NCBI GenBank assembly: GCA_030684405.1
Contig: JAUXYA010000012.1
Coordinates: forward strand, 1-64,000
Length of the DNA stretch: 64,000 nt
Reading direction: 5' to 3'
Source: Burkholderiales bacterium
Lineage (GTDB): Bacteria; Pseudomonadota; Gammaproteobacteria; Burkholderiales; SG8-41
The notes under the pieces are model-generated. The model had not been told where the DNA came from. It saw nothing but the letters and a program-made list of their open reading frames with translations, and ran no database searches. Each line of letters begins with the position of its first letter. Within the stretch, counting starts at the first letter, position 1. This document shows, piece after piece, positions 47,315 to 55,743 of the stretch. The translations under genes were made by a program, and so were the position numbers.

Positions 47315-47890
47315 TCAACCGATGCGCGACACGCGTAGCAGCCGCTGCAGGTCCTTCTTGATGCGCGTGGGGTCGGCATCGCGCGGGTAGCGCAGCACGA
47401 CATTGCCCAGTGGATCGACCAGGTAAATATGATCGTTCGCCGTTCCGGCGTGCGGCAGCATATTCAGCACATCGCTGCCGGCGGAGTTGACGAACCAGGT
47501 ACCCTCGTATTCACCGCGCTCGCGCTCGCCGGGTATGCCACCGTCACTGATCAGCCAGACGCGTTCGATACGCTCAGGATACTTGCCCTGGGTTTTGCGC
47601 ACCTGGCGGATCTGCCACAGCTTCTTGTCGCAGTAGGCGTCGCAGGCTGCCGCATCGACAGTGACAAATATCCACCTGCCCCGCAGCTGCGCGAAAGAAA
47701 AAGCCCGCCCATCGGCAAGCTTCAGCGCGGTCTCGGGCATCTGGTGACCCTCGACTATTTCACCGTAATTCACCCGCCCCTCGGGCTGGTAAAAGTAATA
47801 CGCCGCAAAAGACAGCACGAAGGGCGCAATGCACACTGCTGCAATCAGCCAGAGGGTCTTACGGCTTTGCGGACGGGGTTCGTTTGACAT
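47315..47890 (-). CDS. SCO-like membrane-anchored thioredoxin-fold protein in cox locus
   Basis: 191 residues: one N-terminal helix (TLWLIAAVCIAPFVLSFAAYYFY) and a periplasmic thioredoxin-like domain with VDAAACDAYCDKKLW (Cys-x3-Cys) and the late IYLVDPLGNVVLRYP strand. Such proteins are regularly found between surf1 and ctaA in betaproteobacteria, annotated as cytochrome oxidase assembly-associated. It lacks the clear distal His of true SCO, so copper handling is uncertain; a thiol-reductase role is possible. It overlaps the surf1 3' end by 32 bases. Confidence 0.82.
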   Translation of the reverse strand: MSNEPRPQSRKTLWLIAAVCIAPFVLSFAAYYFYQPEGRVNYGEIVEGHQMPETALKLADGRAFSFAQLRGRWIFVTVDAAACDAYCDKKLWQIRQVRKTQGKYPERIERVWLISDGGIPGERERGEYEGTWFVNSAGSDVLNMLPHAGTANDHIYLVDPLGNVVLRYPRDADPTRIKKDLQRLLRVSRIG

Positions 47891-48587
47891 GACTTACCAG
47901 GTAATAGACAAATATCGCCAGGCTCAGGGCGTACCACTGAAATGCATAGGCGAGGTGAGTGTTGCGGCCGAGATCGGGGCGATTCCATTCGCGCACCAAG
48001 CCGTCATCCGCGGCACTGGTCTGCTGCACCACGACTGGCTGCACATCGAGCCCGGTCGCCTGCCGATAACGTTCGTAGACAAGGTTTTGCCATATGTTGC
48101 CTTCGGCAACCTTGGTCGACAACTCGAGATAGCGCTCGCTCCAGGCAACCGCGAGGCCCTGAACGACCTGCTCGCCCCCGGGCGTTCGCAAATCGGGCAC
48201 GCTGCGATCGCGTGGGCTGGCGACCCAGCCGCGGTTGACCAGTACATACCGGTCCGAACCTGTGATGCGCATCGGCGTCGCCACATGAAAACCGGGCTGA
48301 TGCTTGTAAATCCGGTTGTCGACAAAAACAGTGTACTTCGGATCAAAGGTGCCCCGCACTTCAACCCGTCTCAGCAGCAGTCCGTCGCGGTCAGCCACAC
48401 CGGGGCCAATGCTGAGCACTGGTTGGCGCCCGAGCAGCTCGTAGCGTGACTGCAGCGCCTCCTTGTACTGGGCACGTCCGACCTGCCACTCACCCAGCAC
48501 CAGCGTCAACGCGATTCCGGCAATGGCCACCAGAGTCCACCCGAGATGGGGGCGGAACTCGAATCCAGCAAATCCGATGGGAAGCAC
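47859..48587 (-). CDS. SURF1 family cytochrome oxidase assembly protein
   Basis: 242 residues from a GTG at 48587; the open frame can reach a TTG at 48629, but that is 5 bases from the divergent gene start. Two membrane helices, N-terminal (LGWTLVAIAGIALTLVLGEWQVGRAQYK) and C-terminal (LAYAFQWYALSLAIFVYYLV), the SURF1 layout. In between are RRVEVRGTFDPKYTVFVDNR, PGFHVATPM and VLVNRGWV. Assists heme A insertion into subunit I. Confidence 0.9.
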   Translation of the reverse strand: MLPIGFAGFEFRPHLGWTLVAIAGIALTLVLGEWQVGRAQYKEALQSRYELLGRQPVLSIGPGVADRDGLLLRRVEVRGTFDPKYTVFVDNRIYKHQPGFHVATPMRITGSDRYVLVNRGWVASPRDRSVPDLRTPGGEQVVQGLAVAWSERYLELSTKVAEGNIWQNLVYERYRQATGLDVQPVVVQQTSAADDGLVREWNRPDLGRNTHLAYAFQWYALSLAIFVYYLVSHVKRTPSAKP

Positions 48588-48634
48588 CTTCGAACCTCGG
48601 CCTCGGCTTGGGTTAAACTCGACACGCAAACATC

Positions 48635-48829
48635 ATGCGCATCATTGTCATCCTCTTCATACTCGTCATCCTTGGCAGCCTGGGATCGGCTTTGTATTAC
48701 ATGCTCAAGGACCGCGGCACCACGACCCGCACCGCCAAGGCGCTGACGATTCGCGTCGCGCTGTCGCTGATTCTCTTCCTGCTGCTGATGATCGGCTTTC
48801 AGTCCGGCCTCATCACCACTCGCCTCTAA
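48635..48829 (+). CDS. twin-transmembrane protein (DUF2909)
   Basis: 64 residues with two hydrophobic helices (IIVILFILVILGSLGSALYYML and ALSLILFLLLMIGFQSGLI) separated by a short basic loop (KDRGTTTRTAKALTIR). This small family is nearly always found beside surf1/ctaE in betaproteobacteria, on the opposite strand as here. Function unknown; probably linked to oxidase biogenesis. Confidence 0.85.
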   Translation: MRIIVILFILVILGSLGSALYYMLKDRGTTTRTAKALTIRVALSLILFLLLMIGFQSGLITTRL

Positions 48830-48891
48830 GGCCTGCCCCGATTCGACCGCGGCCGCATGGCCACGTTCAGATCACATCGCACCCTGCCCTG

Positions 48892-48918
48892 AAAAAAAAC
48901 GCCGCGTTTGACGCGGCG
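48892..48918 (-). terminator. rho-independent terminator after ctaE
   Basis: CGCCGCG (48900-48906) pairs with CGCGGCG (48912-48918) around TTTGA, followed on the minus strand by eight T. It closes the ctaC-ctaE transcript about 85 bases after ctaE and separates it from the surf1 unit. Confidence 0.88.
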
Positions 48919-49003
48919 CTCAATCCCCGAACTGGGGACCCCCTCCCCGTAAGCGACGCGCTTTGCTCTTCACTCCGGTTCGCGCGACCCGCTTGCCTTG
49001 AGC

Positions 49004-49858
49004 CTAAAGCCAGTAAACCACCACGAACAGCAGCAGCCAGACCACGTCGACAAAGTGCCAGTACCAGGCAACGCCTTCGAAGCCGAAATGGCTTTCCGGA
49101 GTGAAATGGCCGGCAACGCTGCGAAACAGGATAACCCACAGCATGATCGTACCCACCGTTACATGAAAACCGTGGAACCCGGTGAGCAAGTAGAAAGTGG
49201 CGCCGTACGCACCCATGTTCAGCTTGATGTTGAGGTCGTTGTAGGCATGGACATACTCGTAAACCTGAAAACCCAGGAAGACCGTGCCCAGAGCGATGGT
49301 CAGGACCAAGCCCCAGATCAACTGCCAGCGGCTATTCTTCAGCAACCCCCAGTGCGCCCAGGTAATGGTCACGCCGGACAGCAACAGCAGAGCCGTATTA
49401 AACGCCGGGATGCCCCAGGCGCCCATCGGGGAGAAAGTCTCCTTGATGCCGGGTCCGGTCGCCGGCCAATCCGGCTTGAAGCCGGGCCACAACAGTTCCT
49501 GGTGTTCCAGCGAACCGAGGTCGGGTACCGAGATCACCCGCATGTAGAACAGCGCGCCGAAAAACGCCGCAAAAAACATAACTTCCGAGAAAATGAACCA
49601 GCCCATGCCCCAGCGGAATGAAACATCGACCTTCTTGTTGTACTTGCCCGTCTCCGACTCGTGCGCGACGGCAGTGAACCAGCCTGCGAACATGAAGAAC
49701 AGGATCAGAAAGCCTATGCCGAGCAGGACATAACCCAGCGGCATCTTGTTTACCGAGAACGAAGCCCCGAAACCGAGGAATCCCAGCGCAAGCGAGGCCA
49801 CGATCGGCCAGTGAGACGGTTGCGGCAGGTAGTAGTTGCCTGAAGCTTGACTGGACAT
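49004..49858 (-). CDS. ctaE: cytochrome c oxidase subunit III
   Basis: 284 residues, seven membrane helices. Conserved GWFIFSEVMFFAAFFGALFYMR, GVTITWAHWGLLK, GFHGFHVTVGTIML and the C-terminal AWYWHFVDVVWLLLFVVVYWL. Part of the core of the aa3 oxidase. It follows DUF2970 by 46 bases and is followed by a terminator. Confidence 0.97.
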   Translation of the reverse strand: MSSQASGNYYLPQPSHWPIVASLALGFLGFGASFSVNKMPLGYVLLGIGFLILFFMFAGWFTAVAHESETGKYNKKVDVSFRWGMGWFIFSEVMFFAAFFGALFYMRVISVPDLGSLEHQELLWPGFKPDWPATGPGIKETFSPMGAWGIPAFNTALLLLSGVTITWAHWGLLKNSRWQLIWGLVLTIALGTVFLGFQVYEYVHAYNDLNIKLNMGAYGATFYLLTGFHGFHVTVGTIMLWVILFRSVAGHFTPESHFGFEGVAWYWHFVDVVWLLLFVVVYWL

Positions 49859-49904
49859 GTTTGTCTCTCCCTGAATCCCTTTGATCGATTTCCCAGTGCG
49901 CCGG

Positions 49905-50111
49905 TCAGCGGATGACCAGCTGCACGACGCTCACCACCGTGAGCACAAAAAGCGCTGCCGCCATCACGCCGACAATGATGACCTGCAGCGGCGACACCTC
50001 GAGCTTCTCATGCTCGGTGCGCTTGCGAATGCCGAGAAAGGCCGAGAGCACCATAAGCAGCACCTGAAACAGGGTGGCCTTGGACGGCTTCTCGCCCATC
50101 ACACTTTCCAT
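49905..50111 (-). CDS. DUF2970 small membrane protein
   Basis: 68 residues: an amphipathic start (EKPSKATLFQVLLMVLSAFLGIRKR) and a C-terminal helix (VIIVGVMAAALFVLTVVSVVQLV). The family is restricted to cytochrome oxidase loci, between ctaG and ctaE, in betaproteobacteria. It overlaps ctaG as TGATG. Function unknown. Confidence 0.87.
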   Translation of the reverse strand: MESVMGEKPSKATLFQVLLMVLSAFLGIRKRTEHEKLEVSPLQVIIVGVMAAALFVLTVVSVVQLVIR

Positions 50112-50665
50112 CAGCCCTGCCCGCCGCTTTTTGCCGGTGCCGTCGACGCACCCTTGACCTCGAAAAAGGTGTAAGACAGCGTGATCGTGGTGAGATCGGC
50201 AGGCAACGTCGAGTCAATGACAAACTGCACCGGCATACGCTTGCCTTCGCCCGCCTGCAGCGGCTGCTGGGTAAAGCAGAAGCACTCCAGCTTTTTGACA
50301 AATGACGCCGCGTGCTTGGGCCCGTAACTCGGAATTGCCTGACCGACGATCGCCTTGTCGCCGTTGTTCTTCACTTCATACTCGATCTGGATCATCTCAC
50401 CCGGATGCACGCGCACACTGCGCTGCACCGGCCGGAAATCCCAGTCCAGGCCGTGCGAATTGGAATCGAACTCCAGTGTCACCCAGCGCGACTTGTCGAT
50501 CTGGGTGTTCTCTACGGCAGCGGCCGGCTTGAGCAGGTTGTTGATACCGGTAACTTCACAGATCTTCTCGTAGAACGGCACCAGGGCAAACCCGAAACCG
50601 AACATCACCACGGCAAAAATCGACAATCGAACCATCAGCCGGCGGTTTGCGCGTTTGGTTTTCAT
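50111..50665 (-). CDS. ctaG: cytochrome oxidase assembly protein CtaG (Cox11 family)
   Basis: 184 residues from MKTKRANRRLMVRLSIF. One N-terminal helix and a periplasmic Ig-like domain with the copper motif KKLECFCFTQQPL (Cys-x-Cys) and YFSYTFF-type end (ITLSYTFFEVKG). It delivers copper to the CuB site of subunit I. Its ATG overlaps the stop of the 37-residue gene upstream. Confidence 0.95.
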   Translation of the reverse strand: MKTKRANRRLMVRLSIFAVVMFGFGFALVPFYEKICEVTGINNLLKPAAAVENTQIDKSRWVTLEFDSNSHGLDWDFRPVQRSVRVHPGEMIQIEYEVKNNGDKAIVGQAIPSYGPKHAASFVKKLECFCFTQQPLQAGEGKRMPVQFVIDSTLPADLTTITLSYTFFEVKGASTAPAKSGGQG

Positions 50666-50775
50666 CGTGCGAGTAGGTAATACTTGACCATCACGCCAAA
50701 GAAAAAGGCGGCAACAATCAGCCACAGCACGGCAGCGGTGCGCCGATTGTTGCGCTTGATCTCGGCAGGAACCAT
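50662..50775 (-). CDS. cytochrome oxidase small assembly protein (37 residues)
   Basis: Too short for most ORF callers. Starting at the ATG at 50775 it reads MVPAEIKRNNRRTAAVLWLI followed by VAAFFFGVMVKYYLLAR and TGA. The layout, a short basic head (KRNNRRTA) and one membrane helix, matches the tiny oxidase-assembly proteins found between ctaD and ctaG in betaproteobacteria. It begins 3 bases after the ctaD stop and its TGA overlaps the ctaG ATG, so it is fully embedded in the operon. Confidence 0.82.
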   Translation of the reverse strand: MVPAEIKRNNRRTAAVLWLIVAAFFFGVMVKYYLLAR

Positions 50776-50778
50776 TGC

Positions 50779-52365
50779 TTACTTCAGCACTGGCGGGGTT
50801 TCAAAACTGTGCCAGGGCGCCGGCGTGGGCAGATGCGTCCACTCCAGGCTGTCAGCGCCTTCCCATGGCTTCTCTGGAGCCTTTTCACCACTGCGGATGC
50901 ACTTTACGACGACGTAAAGGAACAGCAACTGCGAAAAGCCAAAGCCGAAGGCCCCGATTGTCGAAATCATGTTGAACTCCGTGAACTGCACGGCATAGTC
51001 CGGAATACGGCGCGGCATGCCGGCCAGCCCGAGGAAATGCTGGACGAAGAAGGTGACGTTGAAGAACACCAGCGACAGCCAGAAGTGCCATTTGCCCAGT
51101 GTCTCGTCGTACATCTTGCCTGTCCATTTGGGCAGCCAGAAGTAGATGCCGGCGAAAGCCGAGAACAGCGCGCCGGCAACCATCACGTAGTGAAAATGTG
51201 CCACCACGTAGTAGGTGTCGTGCAGCTGGACATCGACCGGTGTTATCGACAGCACCAGTCCGGTGAATCCGCCCAGAGTGAACAAGAACAGGAAGCCGAT
51301 CGCAAACAACATCGGTGTTTCGAAGGTCAGCGAACCTTTCCACATGGTCGCCACCCAGTTGAATACCTTGACGCCGGTGGGCACCGCGATCAGCACCGTT
51401 GCGTACATGAAATAGAGCTGCGCCTCCACCGGCATGCCGGCGGTGTACATGTGGTGCGCCCAAACCATGAACGACAGGATCGCGATCGAGGCCGTGGCAT
51501 AGACCATTGAAGCGTAACCGAACAGCGGCTTGCGCGAGAACGCCGGGATCACCTGCGACACGACGCCAAAGGCGGGAATCGCGATGATGTAAACCTCGGG
51601 GTGGCCGAAGAACCAGAAAATGTGCTGATAGAGCACCGGGTCTCCACCGCCTGCGGCGTTGAAGAAGTGGGTGCCGAAATGGCGGTCGGTCAAGATCATC
51701 GTCACCGCGCCAGCGAGCACCGGCATCACGGCGACCACGAGGTAAGCGGTGATCAGCCAGGTCCAGCAGAACAGCGGCATCTTCATCAGCGACATCCCGG
51801 GGGCGCGCATATTGAGGATGGTGGTGATGATGTTGATCGAACCCATGATCGACGAAATACCGAGGATGTGGACCGCAAAAATCGTCAGGTCCATCGCCGG
51901 GCCGGCCTGGGTCGACAGCGGCGCGTACATCGTCCAGCCCACTCCGGCTCCGCCGCCGGGCATGAACTGGGCGGCGATTAACAACAAAGCAGCCGGAGGA
52001 AGCAGCCAGAACGACAGGTTGTTCATCCGCGGGAACGCCATGTCAGGCGCGCCGATCTGCATCGGAATCAACCAGTTAGCGAAACCGACGAAGGCCGGCA
52101 TGATCGCGCCGAACACCATGATCAGGCCGTGGTATGTGGTCATCGAGTTGAAGAAATCCGGCTGCACGATCTGCAGGCCGGGCTGGAACAACTCGGTGCG
52201 GATGATCAGCGCCATGACGCCGCCGACCAGGAACATCGCGAAGCTGAACCACAGGTACATCGTGCCGATGTCCTTGTGATTGGTCGATTTGACCCAACGC
52301 ATGATCCCCGTGGGATGGCCGTGGGCGTGATCGTCGTGACCGTGTTGTGCGTGTGCTGCTTCCAT
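50779..52365 (-). CDS. ctaD: cytochrome c oxidase subunit I
   Basis: 528 residues, twelve membrane helices. Low-spin heme ligand in NSMTTYHGLIMVFGAIMPAFVG; CuB/heme a3 site with WFFGHPEVYI (His-Tyr cross-link), AHHMYTAG and DTYYVVAHFHYVM. The K-channel Lys and D-channel Asn/Asp regions are in place, so it is an A-type oxidase. It follows ctaC by 38 bases. Confidence 0.98.
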   Translation of the reverse strand: MEAAHAQHGHDDHAHGHPTGIMRWVKSTNHKDIGTMYLWFSFAMFLVGGVMALIIRTELFQPGLQIVQPDFFNSMTTYHGLIMVFGAIMPAFVGFANWLIPMQIGAPDMAFPRMNNLSFWLLPPAALLLIAAQFMPGGGAGVGWTMYAPLSTQAGPAMDLTIFAVHILGISSIMGSINIITTILNMRAPGMSLMKMPLFCWTWLITAYLVVAVMPVLAGAVTMILTDRHFGTHFFNAAGGGDPVLYQHIFWFFGHPEVYIIAIPAFGVVSQVIPAFSRKPLFGYASMVYATASIAILSFMVWAHHMYTAGMPVEAQLYFMYATVLIAVPTGVKVFNWVATMWKGSLTFETPMLFAIGFLFLFTLGGFTGLVLSITPVDVQLHDTYYVVAHFHYVMVAGALFSAFAGIYFWLPKWTGKMYDETLGKWHFWLSLVFFNVTFFVQHFLGLAGMPRRIPDYAVQFTEFNMISTIGAFGFGFSQLLFLYVVVKCIRSGEKAPEKPWEGADSLEWTHLPTPAPWHSFETPPVLK

Positions 52366-52403
52366 TTGGGAGTCTCCTGGAGCCTGTGTTCGTTGCGTGC
52401 CGG

Positions 52404-53555
52404 TTAGCGCAGCGCCTTGACTTCGGCGGGGGCGACCATATCGCCGGTTTTGTTGTTCCAGCTGTTGCGGGTGTAGGTCATTACCGCCGCCAGATCAACA
52501 TCCGACAGGTGCTTGAAAGCATTCATCGCGGTGCCCTGCTTGCCATTGAGCACCAGCTTGATCTGGTCCTCTTTCGGCCCCGCGACCATCTTCGAACCGG
52601 ACAGCGCGGGGAAAGCCCCGGGCACGCCCATGCCGGTCGCCTGGTGACAGGCCACACAGTGCTGGGCGTAGACCTTGTCGCCATGCGCCTTGAGGTCTTC
52701 GGCGGTCCATGTCTTGTTGGAATCAATCTTGGCGGCCGCCACCTTCTTCTGCTGGGCATTGACCCAGGCGCTGTATTGCGCCGGCTCCATCACCTCGACG
52801 ACAATGGGCATGAAGCCGTGGTCCTTGCCGCAAAGCTCAGCGCACTGGCCGCGGTAGATGCCGGCGCGCTCGGCCTTGAACCAGGTGTCGCGGATGAATC
52901 CCGGAATCGCATCCTGCTTGACTGCCAGCGCCGGGACGTACCAGGAATGAATGACGTCAGCAGCGGTGGTCAGCACGCGGATCTTCTTGCCGACAGGCAC
53001 CACAACATTGTTGTCGGTTTCCAGCAGGTAATTGGGATTGGCCTTGCGACCAACGACATCGCTGCCGTCAATCTGCGCGCGCGGGGTGGACAGCTTGCTG
53101 TAGAAGCTGATGCCCTCACCCTCTCCCTTCAGGTAATCGTAGCCCCACATCCACTGGTAGCCGGTGGCCTTGATGGTGATATCCGGTTCGGAGGTATCAC
53201 GCATTGCGATCAGCGTGCCGGTCGCCGGCACCGCAAGCGCGATCAGGATCACGAAGGGAATCAGCGTCCACGCCACTTCGACAGCCGTGTTCTCGTGGAA
53301 CTGTGCGGCCTTGTGTCCCACCGACTTGCGGTGTTTGAACACCGCGTAGAACATGAAACCGAAGACACCGACGAAAATGATGAAGCAGATGAGCGTGATG
53401 ATCGTGTGAAGATCGTAGATCTTCTCGCCAAGCAGGGTTTGCGGCGTCTGCAGATTAAGCTGGTAATGATTCAGTTGGCTATTAGCCCAGGTCGCCGCCG
53501 ACCAGAAAAACAGCGCACCCGCTGCCGCCAAACTCTTGATCCCCTTGATGCCCAT
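52404..53555 (-). CDS. ctaC: cytochrome c oxidase subunit II with fused cytochrome c domain
   Basis: 383 residues from MGIKGIKSLAAAGALFFW, a signal peptide. Two membrane helices (ITLICFIIFVGVFGFMFYAVF and WTLIPFVILIALAVPATG), the cupredoxin domain with ATGYQWMWGYDY and the CuA ligands YRGQCAELCGKDHGFMPI, and a C-terminal class I cytochrome c domain with CVACHQATG and a later Met. A fused c domain makes the enzyme a caa3-like variant. Upstream, the DUF2244 gene lies 32 bases away. Confidence 0.97.
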   Translation of the reverse strand: MGIKGIKSLAAAGALFFWSAATWANSQLNHYQLNLQTPQTLLGEKIYDLHTIITLICFIIFVGVFGFMFYAVFKHRKSVGHKAAQFHENTAVEVAWTLIPFVILIALAVPATGTLIAMRDTSEPDITIKATGYQWMWGYDYLKGEGEGISFYSKLSTPRAQIDGSDVVGRKANPNYLLETDNNVVVPVGKKIRVLTTAADVIHSWYVPALAVKQDAIPGFIRDTWFKAERAGIYRGQCAELCGKDHGFMPIVVEVMEPAQYSAWVNAQQKKVAAAKIDSNKTWTAEDLKAHGDKVYAQHCVACHQATGMGVPGAFPALSGSKMVAGPKEDQIKLVLNGKQGTAMNAFKHLSDVDLAAVMTYTRNSWNNKTGDMVAPAEVKALR

Positions 53556-53587
53556 TCTTCCCCCGCTCGAAATGCCCGATTGATCCG

Positions 53588-54067
53588 TCACGCCCGGTGG
53601 CCGCCGAGGCGGCTGTGCAACTCGCGCGCCAGCATCTGGCGCCCCTCCTCGCTGCAATACCGTCCGATTTCCACCGTCCTACCGTGGGAGCGCAATGCAA
53701 GCTTACCGGCCTTCCCGGTTACCACCCGCGCCCAGCCACGATGAAATTCAAACTGCTCAGCCAAACCCCGCTCCCGCACTTCGACCAGGATGCGGTCACC
53801 ACGCACATCCACGCGCTCAAAATCCCCGGCGCGACGCAAAAAAACCGCGGCCGCGATCAGCAGCGCGGTTGCTTCCAGCCCCGCAAAAGGAATGATCATC
53901 CAGGCCCCCGCCGCCGCGAATCCTGCTGCAACCAGCAGCAGCAACAGGCACAGCGAACCGACAACCCAGGCAAAGGTGCGCAACTCGAGCGAACCGGCAT
54001 GGCGCCTGAAATACGTGAACCCGGCGCCGTCCTGTTCCAGAATCGACTCGAAAACGTGATGTGTCAT
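53588..54067 (-). CDS. DUF2244 membrane protein
   Basis: 159 residues from MTHHVFESILEQDGAGFTYF; the open frame extends further into the bioD 3' end. Two adjacent hydrophobic helices (TFAWVVGSLCLLLLLVAAGFAA and MIIPFAGLEATALLIAAAVFL) are followed by a soluble C-terminal domain (RGWARVVTGKAGKLALRSHGRTVEIGRYCSEEGRQ), the DUF2244 layout. The family is commonly next to ctaC; role unknown. Confidence 0.85.
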   Translation of the reverse strand: MTHHVFESILEQDGAGFTYFRRHAGSLELRTFAWVVGSLCLLLLLVAAGFAAAGAWMIIPFAGLEATALLIAAAVFLRRAGDFERVDVRGDRILVEVRERGLAEQFEFHRGWARVVTGKAGKLALRSHGRTVEIGRYCSEEGRQMLARELHSRLGGHRA

Positions 54068-54167
54068 CACCGGCGCCGACCATTCCTTTTTCAAACGCGC
54101 GGACTGTAGCACACCGAAGGGGACCATCGCAATCAAAATGCCCCATGAAAACAGTCGGTTTTCCCTC

Positions 54168-54875
54168 TCAAATGCGCGCATTCAAGGTGTTTATGTCGAG
54201 CGTCCGGGACAGGCGCTCAGGCCGCGGATCGCGCGCATGCCGCAGTACGCCGAGCAGCGGTGCCGCGAGACGCTCGCGCAGCGCATCCAGGTTCTGCGCG
54301 CGACGCAACATCTGCGGATCAACGTGATTCGCGATCCATCCAGCGAACTCGAGCCCGCGATGCTGCATTGCGTCCACCGTCAGCAACGCATGGTTGAGGC
54401 AGCCCAGACGCAGCCCGACCACAAGGACCACCGGCAGACGGAGCCGGCGCGGAATGTCCGCAGCGCAATTGCGCCGGCCCAGCGGTACCAGCAGCCCGCC
54501 CACCCCTTCGACCACGACGATGTCCGTGTCACGGGCCAGTCGCCGGTAACAGGCGGTGATCGTGGACATGCGGATCGCTGCTCCCGCTTCGGCAGCCGCA
54601 ACATGCGGTGCAATCGGCGGTGCAAAACAATACGGGTTGATCGCGCGTGCCGCGACCTCTACGCTGGAGGCGGCCTGCAGTTGCGCTACGTCGTCGTTGT
54701 GCCAGGCGCCCCTGCGGAGCTTTGCGCCGGCGGCCACCGGCTTCATGCCCACCGTGCGCAGCCCGAGTCCGGCAAAACCGTGCAGCAGCGCACAAGCTGC
54801 CAGCGTCTTCCCGACACCGGTATCGGTGCCGGCGACGAAGAGGCCGCGCGCCGTCGCTGCCGGTCGCTCAGCCAC
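54168..54875 (-). CDS. bioD: dethiobiotin synthetase BioD
   Basis: About 235 residues. P-loop GTDTGVGKTLAACALLHG, MKPVAAGAKLRRG, and VEGVGGLLVPLGRRN are diagnostic. It closes the ureido ring of dethiobiotin with CO2 and ATP. No ATG is available: possible starts are TTG 54896, GTG 54887 and GTG 54875; I list the last, which overlaps bioC by only 8 bases. Confidence 0.94.
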   Translation of the reverse strand: MAERPAATARGLFVAGTDTGVGKTLAACALLHGFAGLGLRTVGMKPVAAGAKLRRGAWHNDDVAQLQAASSVEVAARAINPYCFAPPIAPHVAAAEAGAAIRMSTITACYRRLARDTDIVVVEGVGGLLVPLGRRNCAADIPRRLRLPVVLVVGLRLGCLNHALLTVDAMQHRGLEFAGWIANHVDPQMLRRAQNLDALRERLAAPLLGVLRHARDPRPERLSRTLDINTLNARI

Positions 54876-55743
54876 GATCAGCCACACTGATGTCAATCAC
54901 CGGGCGGCCGCCGGGCCCCGTTCGCGGCAGCGGCTTCCAGGCATGGCCGTAGATCACCTCGAAGGTCGCCGGCAGCTTGCCGTCGCGGCGCAGCCCCTCG
55001 TAGTTGCGCTCGACGGCCGACAGCCAGGCCTTGGCCGACAGCGTCCGCGCCCGTCCGGCAGTGGCATTGCGCGCACCTATGGCCTGGAGGTCGCGCATCA
55101 CCGCGCGCACATCATCGTAGGTCAGCGTGAACATTTCCATGTCGATCACCGGATCGGCGAAACCCGCCTTGACCAAAATGTCACCGATGTCATGCATGTC
55201 AGTGAAACGGCTGACACGGGTATGCCCGTCCGCATCCGGCTGCGCCGCGCGCAATTCCTTCAGCGTGTCCGGTCCAAAGGTCGTAAACAGAAACAGGCCC
55301 CCCGGCGCCAGCACGCGGCGCATTTCGGCAAAAGCTTGCGGCAGCGCATTGACCCACTGCAGGGCGAGACTGCTCCAGACGAGGTCGATGCTCGCACCGG
55401 CCAACGGCAATTGCTCGAGATCACCGCAGAGCAGGCGCGGCACGCGCCGAAGCAGCCGTCGGTGCCAGGGTTGGCTTCCGCGCGCATGGCGCAGCATGCC
55501 GGGTGCAATGTCCAGCGCGAATAGCTGCGCCTGCGGATAACGCCGGATGAGTCCCGGCCAGGCATTGCCGGTACCGCTGCCCGCATCGAGGATGCGCGAC
55601 GGCGCATGGCGGATGAAGTCCAGGCGTTCAAGGCTGCGCCGGCACACCTCGTGCTGCAGCACCGCAGCGGCATCGTAGGTTGGCGCAGCGCGATCGAAGG
55701 CGCGCCGCACCGCGCGCTTGTCGATGGTGTATTCAGGATTCAT
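54868..55743 (-). CDS. bioC: malonyl-ACP O-methyltransferase BioC
   Basis: 291 residues. SAM-binding RILDAGSGTGNAWPGL (motif I), FALDIAPGMLRHAR, IDLVWSSLALQWVN, and LAPGGLFLFTTFGPDTLKELR, the last diagnostic for BioC. It methylates malonyl-ACP so that fatty acid enzymes can build pimeloyl-ACP. It overlaps bioH by 11 bases. Confidence 0.95.
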   Translation of the reverse strand: MNPEYTIDKRAVRRAFDRAAPTYDAAAVLQHEVCRRSLERLDFIRHAPSRILDAGSGTGNAWPGLIRRYPQAQLFALDIAPGMLRHARGSQPWHRRLLRRVPRLLCGDLEQLPLAGASIDLVWSSLALQWVNALPQAFAEMRRVLAPGGLFLFTTFGPDTLKELRAAQPDADGHTRVSRFTDMHDIGDILVKAGFADPVIDMEMFTLTYDDVRAVMRDLQAIGARNATAGRARTLSAKAWLSAVERNYEGLRRDGKLPATFEVIYGHAWKPLPRTGPGGRPVIDISVADRG

